DNA of 15,827 bases from Pseudomonadota bacterium (GTDB lineage Bacteria > Pseudomonadota > Alphaproteobacteria > Rhizobiales > Xanthobacteraceae): NCBI GenBank assembly GCA_023432885.1, contig JAEZEU010000029.1:1-15827 (forward strand). Direction: 5' to 3'. The notes beneath the pieces were generated by a model. That model made no database searches and was not told the DNA's origin. It worked only from the letters and a program-made list of their open reading frames with translations. Shown piece after piece: positions 1 through 6,754 of the stretch. The translations under genes and the position numbers were made by a program. Position 1 is the stretch's first letter. Each line of letters begins with the position of its first letter.

Positions 1-86
1 GGCCCCGGTGCGGCAACACCCGCCACGTCTCCGCCGGCCAGCATGCCGGCAACAAGCACAGCCCCGATCGAGACATACCAGCGCAT
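1..86 (-). CDS. Secreted protein, N-terminal fragment (signal peptide only)
   Basis: The first 28 codons are present; the rest lies outside the left edge. Translation gives MRWYVSIGAVLVAGMLAGGD and then a short Val/Ala-rich stretch ending in AAPG. This is a short basic N-terminus, a hydrophobic core and small residues, as in a Sec signal peptide. The start is supported by a strong GGGAGGG ribosome site at 92-98, five bases upstream of the ATG. The mature domain is not visible, so function cannot be read. By memory of related genomes a serine hydrolase or D-Ala-D-Ala carboxypeptidase can sit beside clpS, but nothing here proves that. The gene diverges from clpS. Confidence 0.6.
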   Translation of the reverse strand, partial: MRWYVSIGAVLVAGMLAGGDVAGVAAPG

Positions 87-557
87 CGCGGCCCTCCCGT
101 CGTCTCTACGATGGTGACACGCAAACCGCTTCGCGCAAAGAAGTAAGACGACTTGTCCATCACAATCGGTTTAGTCGACCGCGCCGTAATTGGCCGGATT
201 GCCTCAACATTTCGGCTTTGAACGAAAGCGGCCAGAAAGGCGCTGCCTGAGGGAGCACGCCGGCCTCTGAACGTCGGTGCGCTGGGAGCCTGCTGAAAAT
301 ACTGGCAGCCAGCCCCGAGGTCAGCGTCGACCGGCCCGCCCATTGAAACCTGCGGAACTCGACGAACGGCCGCCATGGCTGCACTGACCGAATTGAAGCT
401 CTCCGATAATGCACATTCCGAGACCCCGCCGAAGCCTGTAAGCTGGGGGAAACCGCGGTCGCCCGCGGCGATCAGGCCATGGTCCTGCCGTTGCGGAGCG
501 CGCCGGCTTTTGACCGCGGGCCGATCCTGGTGGGATCATGCTGGAGCTTCTGCCGCC
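87..557. other. Gene-poor gap between divergent secreted-protein gene and clpS
   Basis: No convincing gene is seen in these 471 bases. The open frames here have Arg/Pro/Ser-rich translations typical of random GC-rich sequence. The gap should hold promoters for the leftward secreted gene and for clpS, but I see no clear -35/-10 pair. Two small inverted repeats are present: CCGCGG twice (453-458 and 463-468) and GATCC/GGATC (523-527 and 533-537). The second could form a weak hairpin about 20 bases before the clpS start. Confidence 0.5.
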
Positions 558-863
558 ATGACCGACACCGACGTCAAGCGGAAAACCAGGGTCAAGACCA
601 AGGCTGAACGGCCGCGTCTGCACAAGGTGATCCTCGTCAATGACGACTACACGCCGCGCGACTTCGTCGTCACCGTGCTGAAGGCGGAATTCCGCATGAG
701 CGAGGACGAAGCCTACAAGGTAATGATCACGGCGCACCGCCGTGGCGTCTGCGTCGTCGCCGTGTTCACAAAGGACGTCGCCGAGACCAAGGCGACGCGC
801 GCCACTGACGCCGGGCGCGCCAAGGGCTATCCGTTGCTGTTCACCACGGAGCCGGAGGAATAG
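558..863 (+). CDS. clpS: ATP-dependent Clp protease adaptor ClpS (ClpS2-type)
   Basis: This is a 101-residue adaptor that delivers N-degron substrates to the ClpAP protease in the cytosol. A basic flexible tail (residues 1-20) precedes the ClpS core (about 21-97). The core carries the VNDDYTP motif (N28, D29, D30) and H60, which bind the alpha-amino group of the N-terminal residue in the family. VFTKDVAETKAT is the usual ClpA-contact region. The position of E. coli ClpS Met40, a residue lining the hydrophobic pocket, is Arg34 here. This fits the second paralogue (ClpS2) known from alphaproteobacteria rather than the main ClpS. There is no clpA next door; the following gene is convergent. The ATG at 558 was chosen because the core and tail have normal length. 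The frame is open back to 375 but that stretch is not protein-like. The ribosome site is poor (GGAG at 542-545). Confidence 0.88.
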   Translation: MTDTDVKRKTRVKTKAERPRLHKVILVNDDYTPRDFVVTVLKAEFRMSEDEAYKVMITAHRRGVCVVAVFTKDVAETKATRATDAGRAKGYPLLFTTEPEE

Positions 864-943
864 AGGCGCGGTAGCGCGACGGCATTCTGTTCGGTCGTCC
901 GCCCCTCACCTTTTCGCGGGCAGCGCCACTTCCCGTGCCGAAG

Positions 944-1273
944 CTAGACCGACCAGTAGTTCGGATGCGGATAGGCGCGCGAACGATCGCCCCAGTCGAA
1001 CGTGTCATCGTCCAGTTCGCACGGGCCGGCCTGGAGGTCTTCGAGAGTCAGCCCGGTTTCGAAAGCCTGACGCGCCGGATTGTATTTCAGCCCGCGCCAT
1101 TGCACGGGGTAGTGATGGTGCCGGCCGAGCAGCCCACCGGTTTTGATCACCGCATAGGCTACCGTGCCGCTGGCCTTTTCCAGCATCAGCCGTTCGATCG
1201 TGCCGAGCCTCGTGCCATCGCGTCCATAGACCGTGACGTGCTCCACGCGATCGCTCGGAATCAGGGTGTGCAT
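944..1273 (-). CDS. PRC-barrel domain protein, probable general-stress protein
   Basis: The product is a 109-residue soluble protein. Residues about 8-75 fit a PRC-barrel, the small beta-barrel shared by the photosynthetic reaction centre H subunit and RimM. Visible parts are VTVYGRDGTRLGTIERLML, then VAYAVIKTGG and YPVQWRGLKY. The C-terminal 30 residues are acidic then aromatic. The start at 1273 is fixed by the ribosome site AGGGAGGA (1279-1286); an upstream start at 1342 would lie inside the promoter. PRC-barrel proteins of this size are common members of the PhyR/EcfG general stress regulon in alphaproteobacteria, and an EcfG-type promoter lies upstream here. The molecular role is unknown. 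It is convergent with clpS and divergent from the membrane protein. Confidence 0.8.
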   Translation of the reverse strand: MHTLIPSDRVEHVTVYGRDGTRLGTIERLMLEKASGTVAYAVIKTGGLLGRHHHYPVQWRGLKYNPARQAFETGLTLEDLQAGPCELDDDTFDWGDRSRAYPHPNYWSV

Positions 1274-1310
1274 GGCGATCCTCCCTGTTGGCTCGTTCAA
1301 TCGTATCATG

Positions 1311-1336
1311 AACAAGCCCGCAGCGCTGCCGGTTCC
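1311..1336 (-). promoter_or_regulatory. Candidate EcfG-type (general stress sigma) promoter for the PRC-barrel gene
   Basis: Read on the minus strand, GGAAC (1336-1332) is followed by a 17-base spacer and TGTT (1314-1311). The known EcfG consensus is GGAAC-N16/17-CGTT, so one base of the -10 differs. The element lies 38 bases upstream of the PRC-barrel ATG, which leaves room for a short leader carrying the ribosome site. Match, spacing and the kind of gene downstream agree; transcription itself is inferred. Confidence 0.55.
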
Positions 1337-1397
1337 CTGCAAATTTATCGATTGCCGCCAACAAAAGATTCAACTCTTGAGAGTAAGCCCGGTGGCA

Positions 1398-2156
1398 ATG
1401 ACCGTCAACCTTCGCAAGTCGCTGCAAACCTCCGTTCCGCAAACGCAGTTCGGCCCGTTCAGGCTGCTGCAGGCTCTGCCATGGCTGGTGCTGGCGGCGG
1501 CGATGCGGGTGATCGCGTTCGGCGGCGGTGCCGTCGCCCTGCCCGCCATTATCGTGGCGAATCTGGCGGTGCTGCAGGCATTTCTCGCGACAGCCACGCG
1601 CTCCATCGAAGCCGAAGGCGGCCAGACCGGGCTCGGCGATCTCGACTTCCTCGAGCAGTTTCAGCTGATGCGCGTGGTGCTCTGGCGCATCGTCGGGCTG
1701 ATGGTCGCTGTCGCGATGGCGATGGCCATGCTGGGATTCACCGGCATGGCGCCGGACATGCTGTATGGCATCGACGGCATGGCATTCGACCAGCACACGG
1801 TAACGGGCAAATTCTGGAGCGCTTTCATCGCCGCGCTTATCCTGATGATTCTCGTCGGGGCGGAGCGCGATCGCGGCAAGGTCCGCCTGTTCGCTGCACT
1901 CGGCGAATTCACCCGACGCTGGTACTGGCTCGGCGGCGCCGTGGTCGTGCTCGGCATCGCCTATCTTGGCCTCGGCGTCGTACAGAGCTGGGTGCGCGAC
2001 GCGATCCGGATGTTCTGGCAGACGTCGGACGCCGGTCAGTTCATCAAGAATCTGATCTACTTCGTCTTCATCTTTGGCTTCGCCATGCTGCGGCTCTGGA
2101 TGACGCTCCTCATTCTCACCCACGGCCTGAAGCTATCCTACGTCCACGACGACTAG
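1398..2156 (+). CDS. Multi-span integral membrane protein of unknown function
   Basis: The product has 252 residues and I do not recognise the family. Hydrophobic stretches suggest five or six membrane spans, at about residues 23-40, 45-66, 92-114, 137-155, 177-197 and 217-240. The N-terminus is basic (MTVNLRKS). The loops carry scattered charges (for example AERDRGKVR near 155-163) and no obvious catalytic or metal-binding motif. The start is uncertain: ATG at 1398 gives a compact protein but has no clean ribosome site. An in-frame ATG at 1308 would add 30 residues, but it falls next to the divergent EcfG-type promoter. The gene converges on the cyclase and the two stop codons share bases. 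A membrane partner for that cyclase is possible but not shown. Confidence 0.72.
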   Translation: MTVNLRKSLQTSVPQTQFGPFRLLQALPWLVLAAAMRVIAFGGGAVALPAIIVANLAVLQAFLATATRSIEAEGGQTGLGDLDFLEQFQLMRVVLWRIVGLMVAVAMAMAMLGFTGMAPDMLYGIDGMAFDQHTVTGKFWSAFIAALILMILVGAERDRGKVRLFAALGEFTRRWYWLGGAVVVLGIAYLGLGVVQSWVRDAIRMFWQTSDAGQFIKNLIYFVFIFGFAMLRLWMTLLILTHGLKLSYVHDD

Positions 2157-3340
2157 GCTGCGGCGGCTGTTTCTTCGTCGAACAGGCCGTAGACCCGCTG
2201 GGCCCTCGCGAAGCCCGCGATCGGAAACTCGCCGAGATCGCGCCAGCCGCCGCTGCAGATACCGGCAAAGCCCTCCGAGGCGACAATGGTACGGTGCAGC
2301 CGGCCGGTGAGCTTTTCCAGGCGTGCGGCGAGATTGACGGCTGGGCCGATGCAGGTGAAGTCGAGCCGCGTGCCGCCGCCGATATTGCCGTAGAGGATCG
2401 GTCCGACATGCAGCGCAACGCCGAAGCGGAAGCGCTCGATGGTTTCGCCGATCGGATACTGCATCGCCTCGACGCCAGCGAGCGTCTCGCGCGCCGCCTT
2501 CAGCACCTGTGCGCAGACCTGTGGCGAATCGCCGACATATTCGTCGATCGGAAACACCGCGAGCAGGCCATCACCCATGTATTTCAGCACCTCGCCGCCA
2601 TGCGCCTTGATGGCCGCGACCTGGCAGTCGAAGTAGGTGTTGAGGATGTCGACGACCATCTCGGGCGGCAGGCGGTCAGACAGTGCGGTGAAGCCGCGCA
2701 AGTCGGAGAGCCAGATCGCGGCGTTCATGTTCTCGGTGTGACCGCGCCGGATCTGGCCGCCCATGATCTTCTCGCCGGCGCGGTTGCCGACATAGACGTC
2801 GAGCAGCGTGGTGGCCTTGCGCTGAAGTGTGATCACCTCGATCAGGCGCGCCAGCGGCGAATTGATCGATCTGAGCGCGTCGAGCTGCCCGTCGGTGAAG
2901 CCGCCCTCCTGCCTGGTGGTCCAGCTCGTGGCGTGGAGGTCACCGTCGATGAAGCGAATGGGCAGCGCAATATAGTCCGTCACGCCTTCGGCGCGCAGGT
3001 CGTCGATGATGGGATATCGCGTACCGCCGGCATCGTCGACGCGGCAGCGGACCTCGCGGCTCTCGCGAAACACGATCGAGAGCGGTCTCGCGTTGAATTC
3101 CGGCGAGTCCACGATGTCGAAATCGACCGTACCCATCGCAATCTCTTCGCCGGGCTTCCAGATGAAATTGCGGCCGAAAATGTCGGGATGCAGCGTACGA
3201 ATGAAGAAACCCACCCGCCACAGCGGGATGCCGGCCGCGCAGAGGCGGCGGCACAGTTCGTCGATCATCCTGGAGGGAACGGGCGACGGCCGGGCACCGT
3301 CGATCAGCCATTCCCTGATGTCGCTCACGTCAACCGGCAT
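2153..3340 (-). CDS. Class III adenylate/guanylate cyclase, soluble
   Basis: This 395-residue cytosolic enzyme should make cAMP from ATP. The N-terminal half (about 1-180) has no membrane span and no recognised sensor motif. The cyclase homology domain covers about 205-385. Its catalytic set is complete: metal ligands D213 (in SDLRGFT) and D257 (in KYMGDG), base-contacting K253 and T329 (in LDFTCIG), and transition-state residues N336 and R340 (VNLAARLE). Thr rather than Asp at 329 is the pattern of class IIIb cyclases. Such enzymes work as dimers with shared sites, so one gene suffices. The start has a GGCAGGG sequence upstream. The gene is last in a leftward row behind aroC, 63 bases away, and ends in a stop overlapping that of the convergent membrane gene. 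Adenylate rather than guanylate specificity is inferred from K253/T329. Confidence 0.88.
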   Translation of the reverse strand: MPVDVSDIREWLIDGARPSPVPSRMIDELCRRLCAAGIPLWRVGFFIRTLHPDIFGRNFIWKPGEEIAMGTVDFDIVDSPEFNARPLSIVFRESREVRCRVDDAGGTRYPIIDDLRAEGVTDYIALPIRFIDGDLHATSWTTRQEGGFTDGQLDALRSINSPLARLIEVITLQRKATTLLDVYVGNRAGEKIMGGQIRRGHTENMNAAIWLSDLRGFTALSDRLPPEMVVDILNTYFDCQVAAIKAHGGEVLKYMGDGLLAVFPIDEYVGDSPQVCAQVLKAARETLAGVEAMQYPIGETIERFRFGVALHVGPILYGNIGGGTRLDFTCIGPAVNLAARLEKLTGRLHRTIVASEGFAGICSGGWRDLGEFPIAGFARAQRVYGLFDEETAAAA

Positions 3341-3403
3341 GATCGCCCTGCCCTTCCAAGTCGGGGAATATGGGGGGCTTTGCGCGCGGGCGCCAGCCTG
3401 CTG

Positions 3404-4489
3404 CTAGCCGACCTGCCCGCGATGGCGCAGGAGATGGTCGGCAAGCACGCAGGCCATCATGGCCTCGCCCACCGGCACGGCCCGAATGCCCACACAGGGA
3501 TCGTGGCGGCCCTTGGTCATGATCTCGGTCTCAGCGCCCTGGCGGTCCACGGTGCGGCGCGGGGTGAGGATCGATGAGGTCGGCTTCACCGCAAAACGCA
3601 CCACCACCGGCTGGCCTGTGGAGATGCCGCCCAGAACGCCGCCAGCGTTGTTGGAGAGGAAGCGCGTGCCGTCATTGCCGGTGCGCATCTCGTCGGCATT
3701 CTCCTCGCCAGACAATTGCGCCGCGCCAAAGCCCGCACCGATCTCGACGCCCTTCACTGCATTGATGCTCATCATGGCCCCGGCAAGATCGCTGTCGAGC
3801 TTGGCGTAGATCGGCGCGCCGAGTCCTGGAGGCACGCCCTCGGCAACCACTTCGATGACGGCGCCGATCGATGAGCCCGCCTTGCGGATGCCGTCTAGAT
3901 AGCTCTCGAAGAAGGCGGCCTTTTCCTTGTCGGGGCAGAAGAACGGATTATTCGCGACCTCGTCCCAGTCCCATTTCTCGCGGTCGATCCTGTGCGGGCC
4001 CATCTGCACCAGCGCGCCGCGCACCTTCACCTCGGGCAAAATCTTCCGCGCGATCGCGCCCGCAGCAACGCGCGTTGCCGTCTCGCGCGCGGAAGAACGC
4101 CCGCCGCCGCGATAATCGCGCAGGCCGTATTTGGCCTCATAGGTGAAGTCGGCATGGCCCGGCCGGAACTTGTCCTTGATCTCGGAATAGTCCTTGGAGC
4201 GCTGGTCGGTGTTCTCGATCAGGAGCGCGATCGGCGTGCCGGTCGTCACCTGAACGCCGGTCTTGGGATGGGCCATCACGCCGGACAGGATTTTGACCGT
4301 GTCCGGCTCCTGCCGCTGGGTGGTGAAGCGAGACTGGCCGGGACGGCGGCGGTCGAGATCGTGCTGGATATCCTCGACGGTGAGCGGGATCAGGGGCGGG
4401 CAGCCATCGACCACGCAACCGATCGCGACCCCATGGCTCTCGCCAAAGGTCGTCACGCGGAACATATGGCCGAAGGTGTTAAAGGACAT
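3404..4489 (-). CDS. aroC: Chorismate synthase
   Basis: The product has 361 residues, the usual bacterial length. It performs the last step of the shikimate pathway, converting 5-enolpyruvylshikimate-3-phosphate to chorismate with reduced FMN, in the cytosol. All three family signatures are clear: GESHGVAIGCVVDGCP (16-31), GRSSARETATRVAAGA (130-145) and RHDPCVGIRAVPVGEAM (328-344). The FMN-site motif FRPGHADFTY (108-117) is also intact. The start at 4489 matches the conserved MSFNTFGHMFRVTTFGESHG opening. It lies 116 bases after the phosphatase gene, a gap holding a palindromic repeat and an 18-bp inverted repeat, so it may have its own promoter as well as read-through from fabI. Confidence 0.97.
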   Translation of the reverse strand: MSFNTFGHMFRVTTFGESHGVAIGCVVDGCPPLIPLTVEDIQHDLDRRRPGQSRFTTQRQEPDTVKILSGVMAHPKTGVQVTTGTPIALLIENTDQRSKDYSEIKDKFRPGHADFTYEAKYGLRDYRGGGRSSARETATRVAAGAIARKILPEVKVRGALVQMGPHRIDREKWDWDEVANNPFFCPDKEKAAFFESYLDGIRKAGSSIGAVIEVVAEGVPPGLGAPIYAKLDSDLAGAMMSINAVKGVEIGAGFGAAQLSGEENADEMRTGNDGTRFLSNNAGGVLGGISTGQPVVVRFAVKPTSSILTPRRTVDRQGAETEIMTKGRHDPCVGIRAVPVGEAMMACVLADHLLRHRGQVG

Positions 4490-4503
4490 ATTGGCTCGCT
4501 TCG

Positions 4504-4521
4504 TAAGTCAATGCTGACTTA
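4504..4521 (-). promoter_or_regulatory. Perfect 18-bp inverted repeat just upstream of aroC
   Basis: TAAGTCA-atgc-TGACTTA is a perfect 7-bp inverted repeat with a 4-base centre. It ends 14 bases before the aroC start codon. The position suits either a repressor operator or a leader hairpin next to the ribosome site (GAAGCGAG). I cannot name the regulator. Confidence 0.45.
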
Positions 4522-4552
4522 ACGCGGGGGGCCACAGCGGTCAACGAAGAGA

Positions 4553-4597
4553 CTGTCATTCCTGGGGCGATGCGAAGCATCGAATCCGGAATGACAG
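4553..4597. repeat. Palindromic intergenic repeat, family A
   Basis: The 10-base outer arms CTGTCATTCC (4553-4562) and GGAATGACAG (4588-4597) are exact complements. Inside them a second stem, CGATGC (4568-4573) with GCATCG (4577-4582), closes on a GAA loop. The whole can fold as a long hairpin. The gtcattcc...ggaatgac form resembles dispersed palindromes I associate with Bradyrhizobium genomes (from memory). It sits between the phosphatase and aroC genes, only 8 bases past the phosphatase stop, where it could trim or stabilise mRNA ends. Confidence 0.75.
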
Positions 4598-4605
4598 ACA
4601 GCTAG

Positions 4606-5205
4606 TTAACTATGCTTCTCCAACACCCCATCGCCGAACACGTAAACGGCGCCCTGCTCGATTGGGAGGTCGGCGGCGCTTTGCGGCGTCTCGTGGCCGA
4701 GCGCCACCATCAGCGCCCGGCAGGTGCCGCCATGGGCGACCGCGACGGTATCGGCCTTCAGCGAATAGTACCAGTCACGCATGCGCTGTTGCACCGAGGC
4801 ATAGGTCTCGCCGCCCGGCGAGGACATCGTCCATTTTTGGGTGAGGCGCCTGGCGTAGAATTCCGGGTCCCTGGCCTGCATCTCCGCCAGGGTCGAGCCT
4901 TCCCACTCGCCGTAGCCGACCTCGCGCAGGCGGTCGTCGAGCCCATATTCGCCCGCCGGCAGACCGAGCGCTTCGCGCACGAAATCCATCGTCGAACGCG
5001 CGCGGCCGAGCGGGCTTGCGACATAGGCGAGATCGCGCTTGTCGCGAGCCTTGCGCGCCAACAGATCGGCGAGGATGTTGCCGGACCGGGCCGCCTGCCT
5101 GCGGCCAAGTTCGTTGAGCGGAATGTCCTTGGTGCCCTGCAAGCGGCCTTCCGCATTCCACGCCGTCTCGCCGTGGCGGATGTAATAGATGGTCGGCACG
5201 GGCAT
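4606..5205 (-). CDS. Histidine phosphatase family protein (phosphoglycerate-mutase-like)
   Basis: This is a 199-residue cytosolic enzyme of the histidine phosphatase superfamily. Catalytic residues are visible: R10 and H11 in YYIRHGETAWN, R68 in ASPLGRARST, E95 in REVGYGEWEG, and H158 in AVAHGGTCR. H11 should carry the phosphate. The length fits the cofactor-dependent phosphatase branch rather than true glycolytic mutase, which is usually about 230-250 residues, so the substrate is unknown and a gpmA name is not justified. It starts only 13 bases after fabI, so the two are probably co-transcribed. The upstream ribosome site is weak, which suggests coupled translation. Homology is clear; the substrate is not. 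Confidence 0.9.
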   Translation of the reverse strand: MPVPTIYYIRHGETAWNAEGRLQGTKDIPLNELGRRQAARSGNILADLLARKARDKRDLAYVASPLGRARSTMDFVREALGLPAGEYGLDDRLREVGYGEWEGSTLAEMQARDPEFYARRLTQKWTMSSPGGETYASVQQRMRDWYYSLKADTVAVAHGGTCRALMVALGHETPQSAADLPIEQGAVYVFGDGVLEKHS

Positions 5206-5218
5206 GACTTTACGAAGG

Positions 5219-6037
5219 CTACTCCGCGCTGCGCGAGATATCGGGCGCGTCGGGATGCTTCATGCCGACGATGTGGTAGCCGCTGTCGACGTGATGCACC
5301 TCGCCGGTGACGCCGCGCGACATGTCGGAGAGCAGATAGAGCGCGCTGGCCCCGACCTCCTCCAGGCTCACGGTCCGCCGCAGCGGGGCGTTGTACTCGT
5401 TCCACTTCAGCATGTAGCGGAAATCGCCGATGCCGGCGGCGGCCAGCGTCTTGATGGGGCCTGCCGAAAGCGCGTTGACGCGGATATTGTCCTTGCCGAG
5501 GTCGGCCGCGAGATAGCGCACGCTGGCCTCCAGCGCCGCCTTGGCCACGCCCATCACGTTGTAGTGCGGCATCCACTTTTCCGAGCCGTAATACGTCAGC
5601 GTCAGAATCGAGCCGCCGCCCGTCATCAGCTTCTCCGCGCGCTGGGCAATCGCCGTCAACGAATAGCAGCTGATCAACATGGTGCTCGTAAAGTTGTCGG
5701 CCGTGGTGTCGAGATAGCGGCCGTCGAGCTGGTTCTTGTCGGAGAAGGCGATGGCGTGCACCACGAAATCGATCTTGCCCCACTGCCTGCCGAGCTCGGC
5801 AAAGACTTCGTCGATGGTGGCGGGATCGGCGACGTCGCAATGGCCGAGCAAAATGCCGCCGATCTCCTTTGCCAGCGGCTCGACCCGCTTCTTCAGCGCC
5901 TCGCCCTGATAGGTCAGCGCGATCTCGGCGCCGGCATCGTGGCATGCCTTGGCGATGCCCCAGGCGATGGAGCGGTTGTTGGCGACACCGAGGATCACTC
6001 CCCGCTTGCCCTGCATCAGACCTGAACTTTGCGGCAT
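5219..6037 (-). CDS. fabI: Enoyl-[acyl-carrier-protein] reductase (NADH), FabI type
   Basis: This 272-residue enzyme reduces trans-2-enoyl-ACP in the last step of each fatty-acid elongation cycle, in the cytosol. The NAD-binding stretch GVANNRSIAWGIA (17-29) is the FabI variant of the SDR glycine motif. The active-site pattern Y149...Y159, M162, K166 matches E. coli Y146, Y156, M159, K163. SAGPIKTLAA (191-200) is the usual substrate-loop region. The residue matching E. coli Gly93, where triclosan-resistance mutations occur, is Ala97. The start at 6037 has a GGGGAG ribosome site. It leads the leftward row fabI-phosphatase-aroC and diverges from the ECF sigma gene across 179 bases. Confidence 0.96.
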   Translation of the reverse strand: MPQSSGLMQGKRGVILGVANNRSIAWGIAKACHDAGAEIALTYQGEALKKRVEPLAKEIGGILLGHCDVADPATIDEVFAELGRQWGKIDFVVHAIAFSDKNQLDGRYLDTTADNFTSTMLISCYSLTAIAQRAEKLMTGGGSILTLTYYGSEKWMPHYNVMGVAKAALEASVRYLAADLGKDNIRVNALSAGPIKTLAAAGIGDFRYMLKWNEYNAPLRRTVSLEEVGASALYLLSDMSRGVTGEVHHVDSGYHIVGMKHPDAPDISRSAE

Positions 6038-6145
6038 CGGCTCCCCAGTCGAACTTGACCTGTGGTCTGGAGGTACACCAGCGCCCTGCGGTGGAAAAGC
6101 CCAAATCGGCGCGTCAATAGGCTGTTTGCAGTTTGAACAATGCCC

Positions 6146-6170
6146 GGAATAGTTCCGAGTTTTGGGTGTT
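6146..6170 (+). promoter_or_regulatory. Candidate ECF-type promoter for the sigma/anti-sigma operon
   Basis: GGAAT (6146-6150), a 16-base spacer and TGTT (6167-6170) resemble alphaproteobacterial ECF promoters (EcfG: GGAAC-N16/17-CGTT). It lies 46 bases before the sigma-factor start. A small palindrome, CGGAA-tag-TTCCG (6145-6157), overlaps the -35 part. Self-activation of ECF operons is common in the family; here it is inference. Confidence 0.35.
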
Positions 6171-6216
6171 ATGCTGGAAGAACGCGTTTGCGCCGATCGA
6201 TCGGACCCTGTGAAGC

Positions 6217-6705
6217 ATGAGCCCGTTTCGCCAGAGTGTCGAAGCCATGATCCCGGCGCTGCGCCGTTACGCGCGGGCGCTGGCGCGCGACGCCGATATC
6301 GCCGACGATCTGGTGCAGGACACGCTGGTGCGGGCGCTGCGATCGGAGAAGCTGTTCCTCGGCGGCGACGTGCGGAGCTGGCTCTACACGATCCTGACCA
6401 ACCTCAACAAGAACCGGCGACGATCTCTGGCAAGGCGCCCGCAGTTCATGCCGCTGCTCGACAACAATCCAGATGCCAGCGGTACGGAAGCGGAAGGCCG
6501 CGACATCGCGCGTGCGCTGGCCACACTGGTGGAGGAACAGCGTGCGGTACTGCTGCTAGTGATGCTCGAAGGCCTCAGCTATCGCGAGGTCGCGGACCTC
6601 CAGGGCGTGCCGATCGGCACCGTCATGTCGCGGCTTGCCCGCGCGCGTGCGCATGTCAAAGCCGTTCTGGAAGGCAAGCGTACTGCGTTGCGCCGGGTCA
6701 AATAG
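6217..6705 (+). CDS. ECF-family RNA polymerase sigma factor
   Basis: The product is a 162-residue two-domain sigma factor. Region 2 spans about 12-72, with RYARALARDADIADDLVQDT for core binding and DVRSWLYTILTNLNKNRRR for -10 recognition. Region 4 spans about 98-150, with the helix-turn-helix SYREVADLQGVPIGTVMSRL for -35 recognition. It directs RNA polymerase to a small stress regulon that cannot be named from sequence. The ATG at 6217 has a weak ribosome site (GTGAAG). An internal ATG at 6247 is possible but would shorten region 2. The downstream anti-sigma gene, 49 bases away on the same strand, gives the usual pair. It diverges from fabI. The exact ECF group is not assigned. Confidence 0.92.
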   Translation: MSPFRQSVEAMIPALRRYARALARDADIADDLVQDTLVRALRSEKLFLGGDVRSWLYTILTNLNKNRRRSLARRPQFMPLLDNNPDASGTEAEGRDIARALATLVEEQRAVLLLVMLEGLSYREVADLQGVPIGTVMSRLARARAHVKAVLEGKRTALRRVK

Positions 6706-6754
6706 GGGCGGGAAATCGGGATAAAGCAAGTTTGAGCAGGACGAGACCACGACA

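Noticed and set aside
375..557. Longer N-terminus for ClpS
   Set aside because: The 61 extra residues are Arg/Ser/Pro-rich and not protein-like; the family length is met from 558.
935..3577. An 880-codon open frame on the plus strand
   Set aside because: It runs antisense to the PRC-barrel, cyclase and aroC genes and across the membrane gene in another frame; its translation has low-information His/Arg/Asp-rich composition with no domain.
4758..6104. A 448-codon open frame on the minus strand
   Set aside because: It overlaps fabI and the phosphatase in a shifted frame; the translation is Arg-rich, typical of GC-rich shadow frames.
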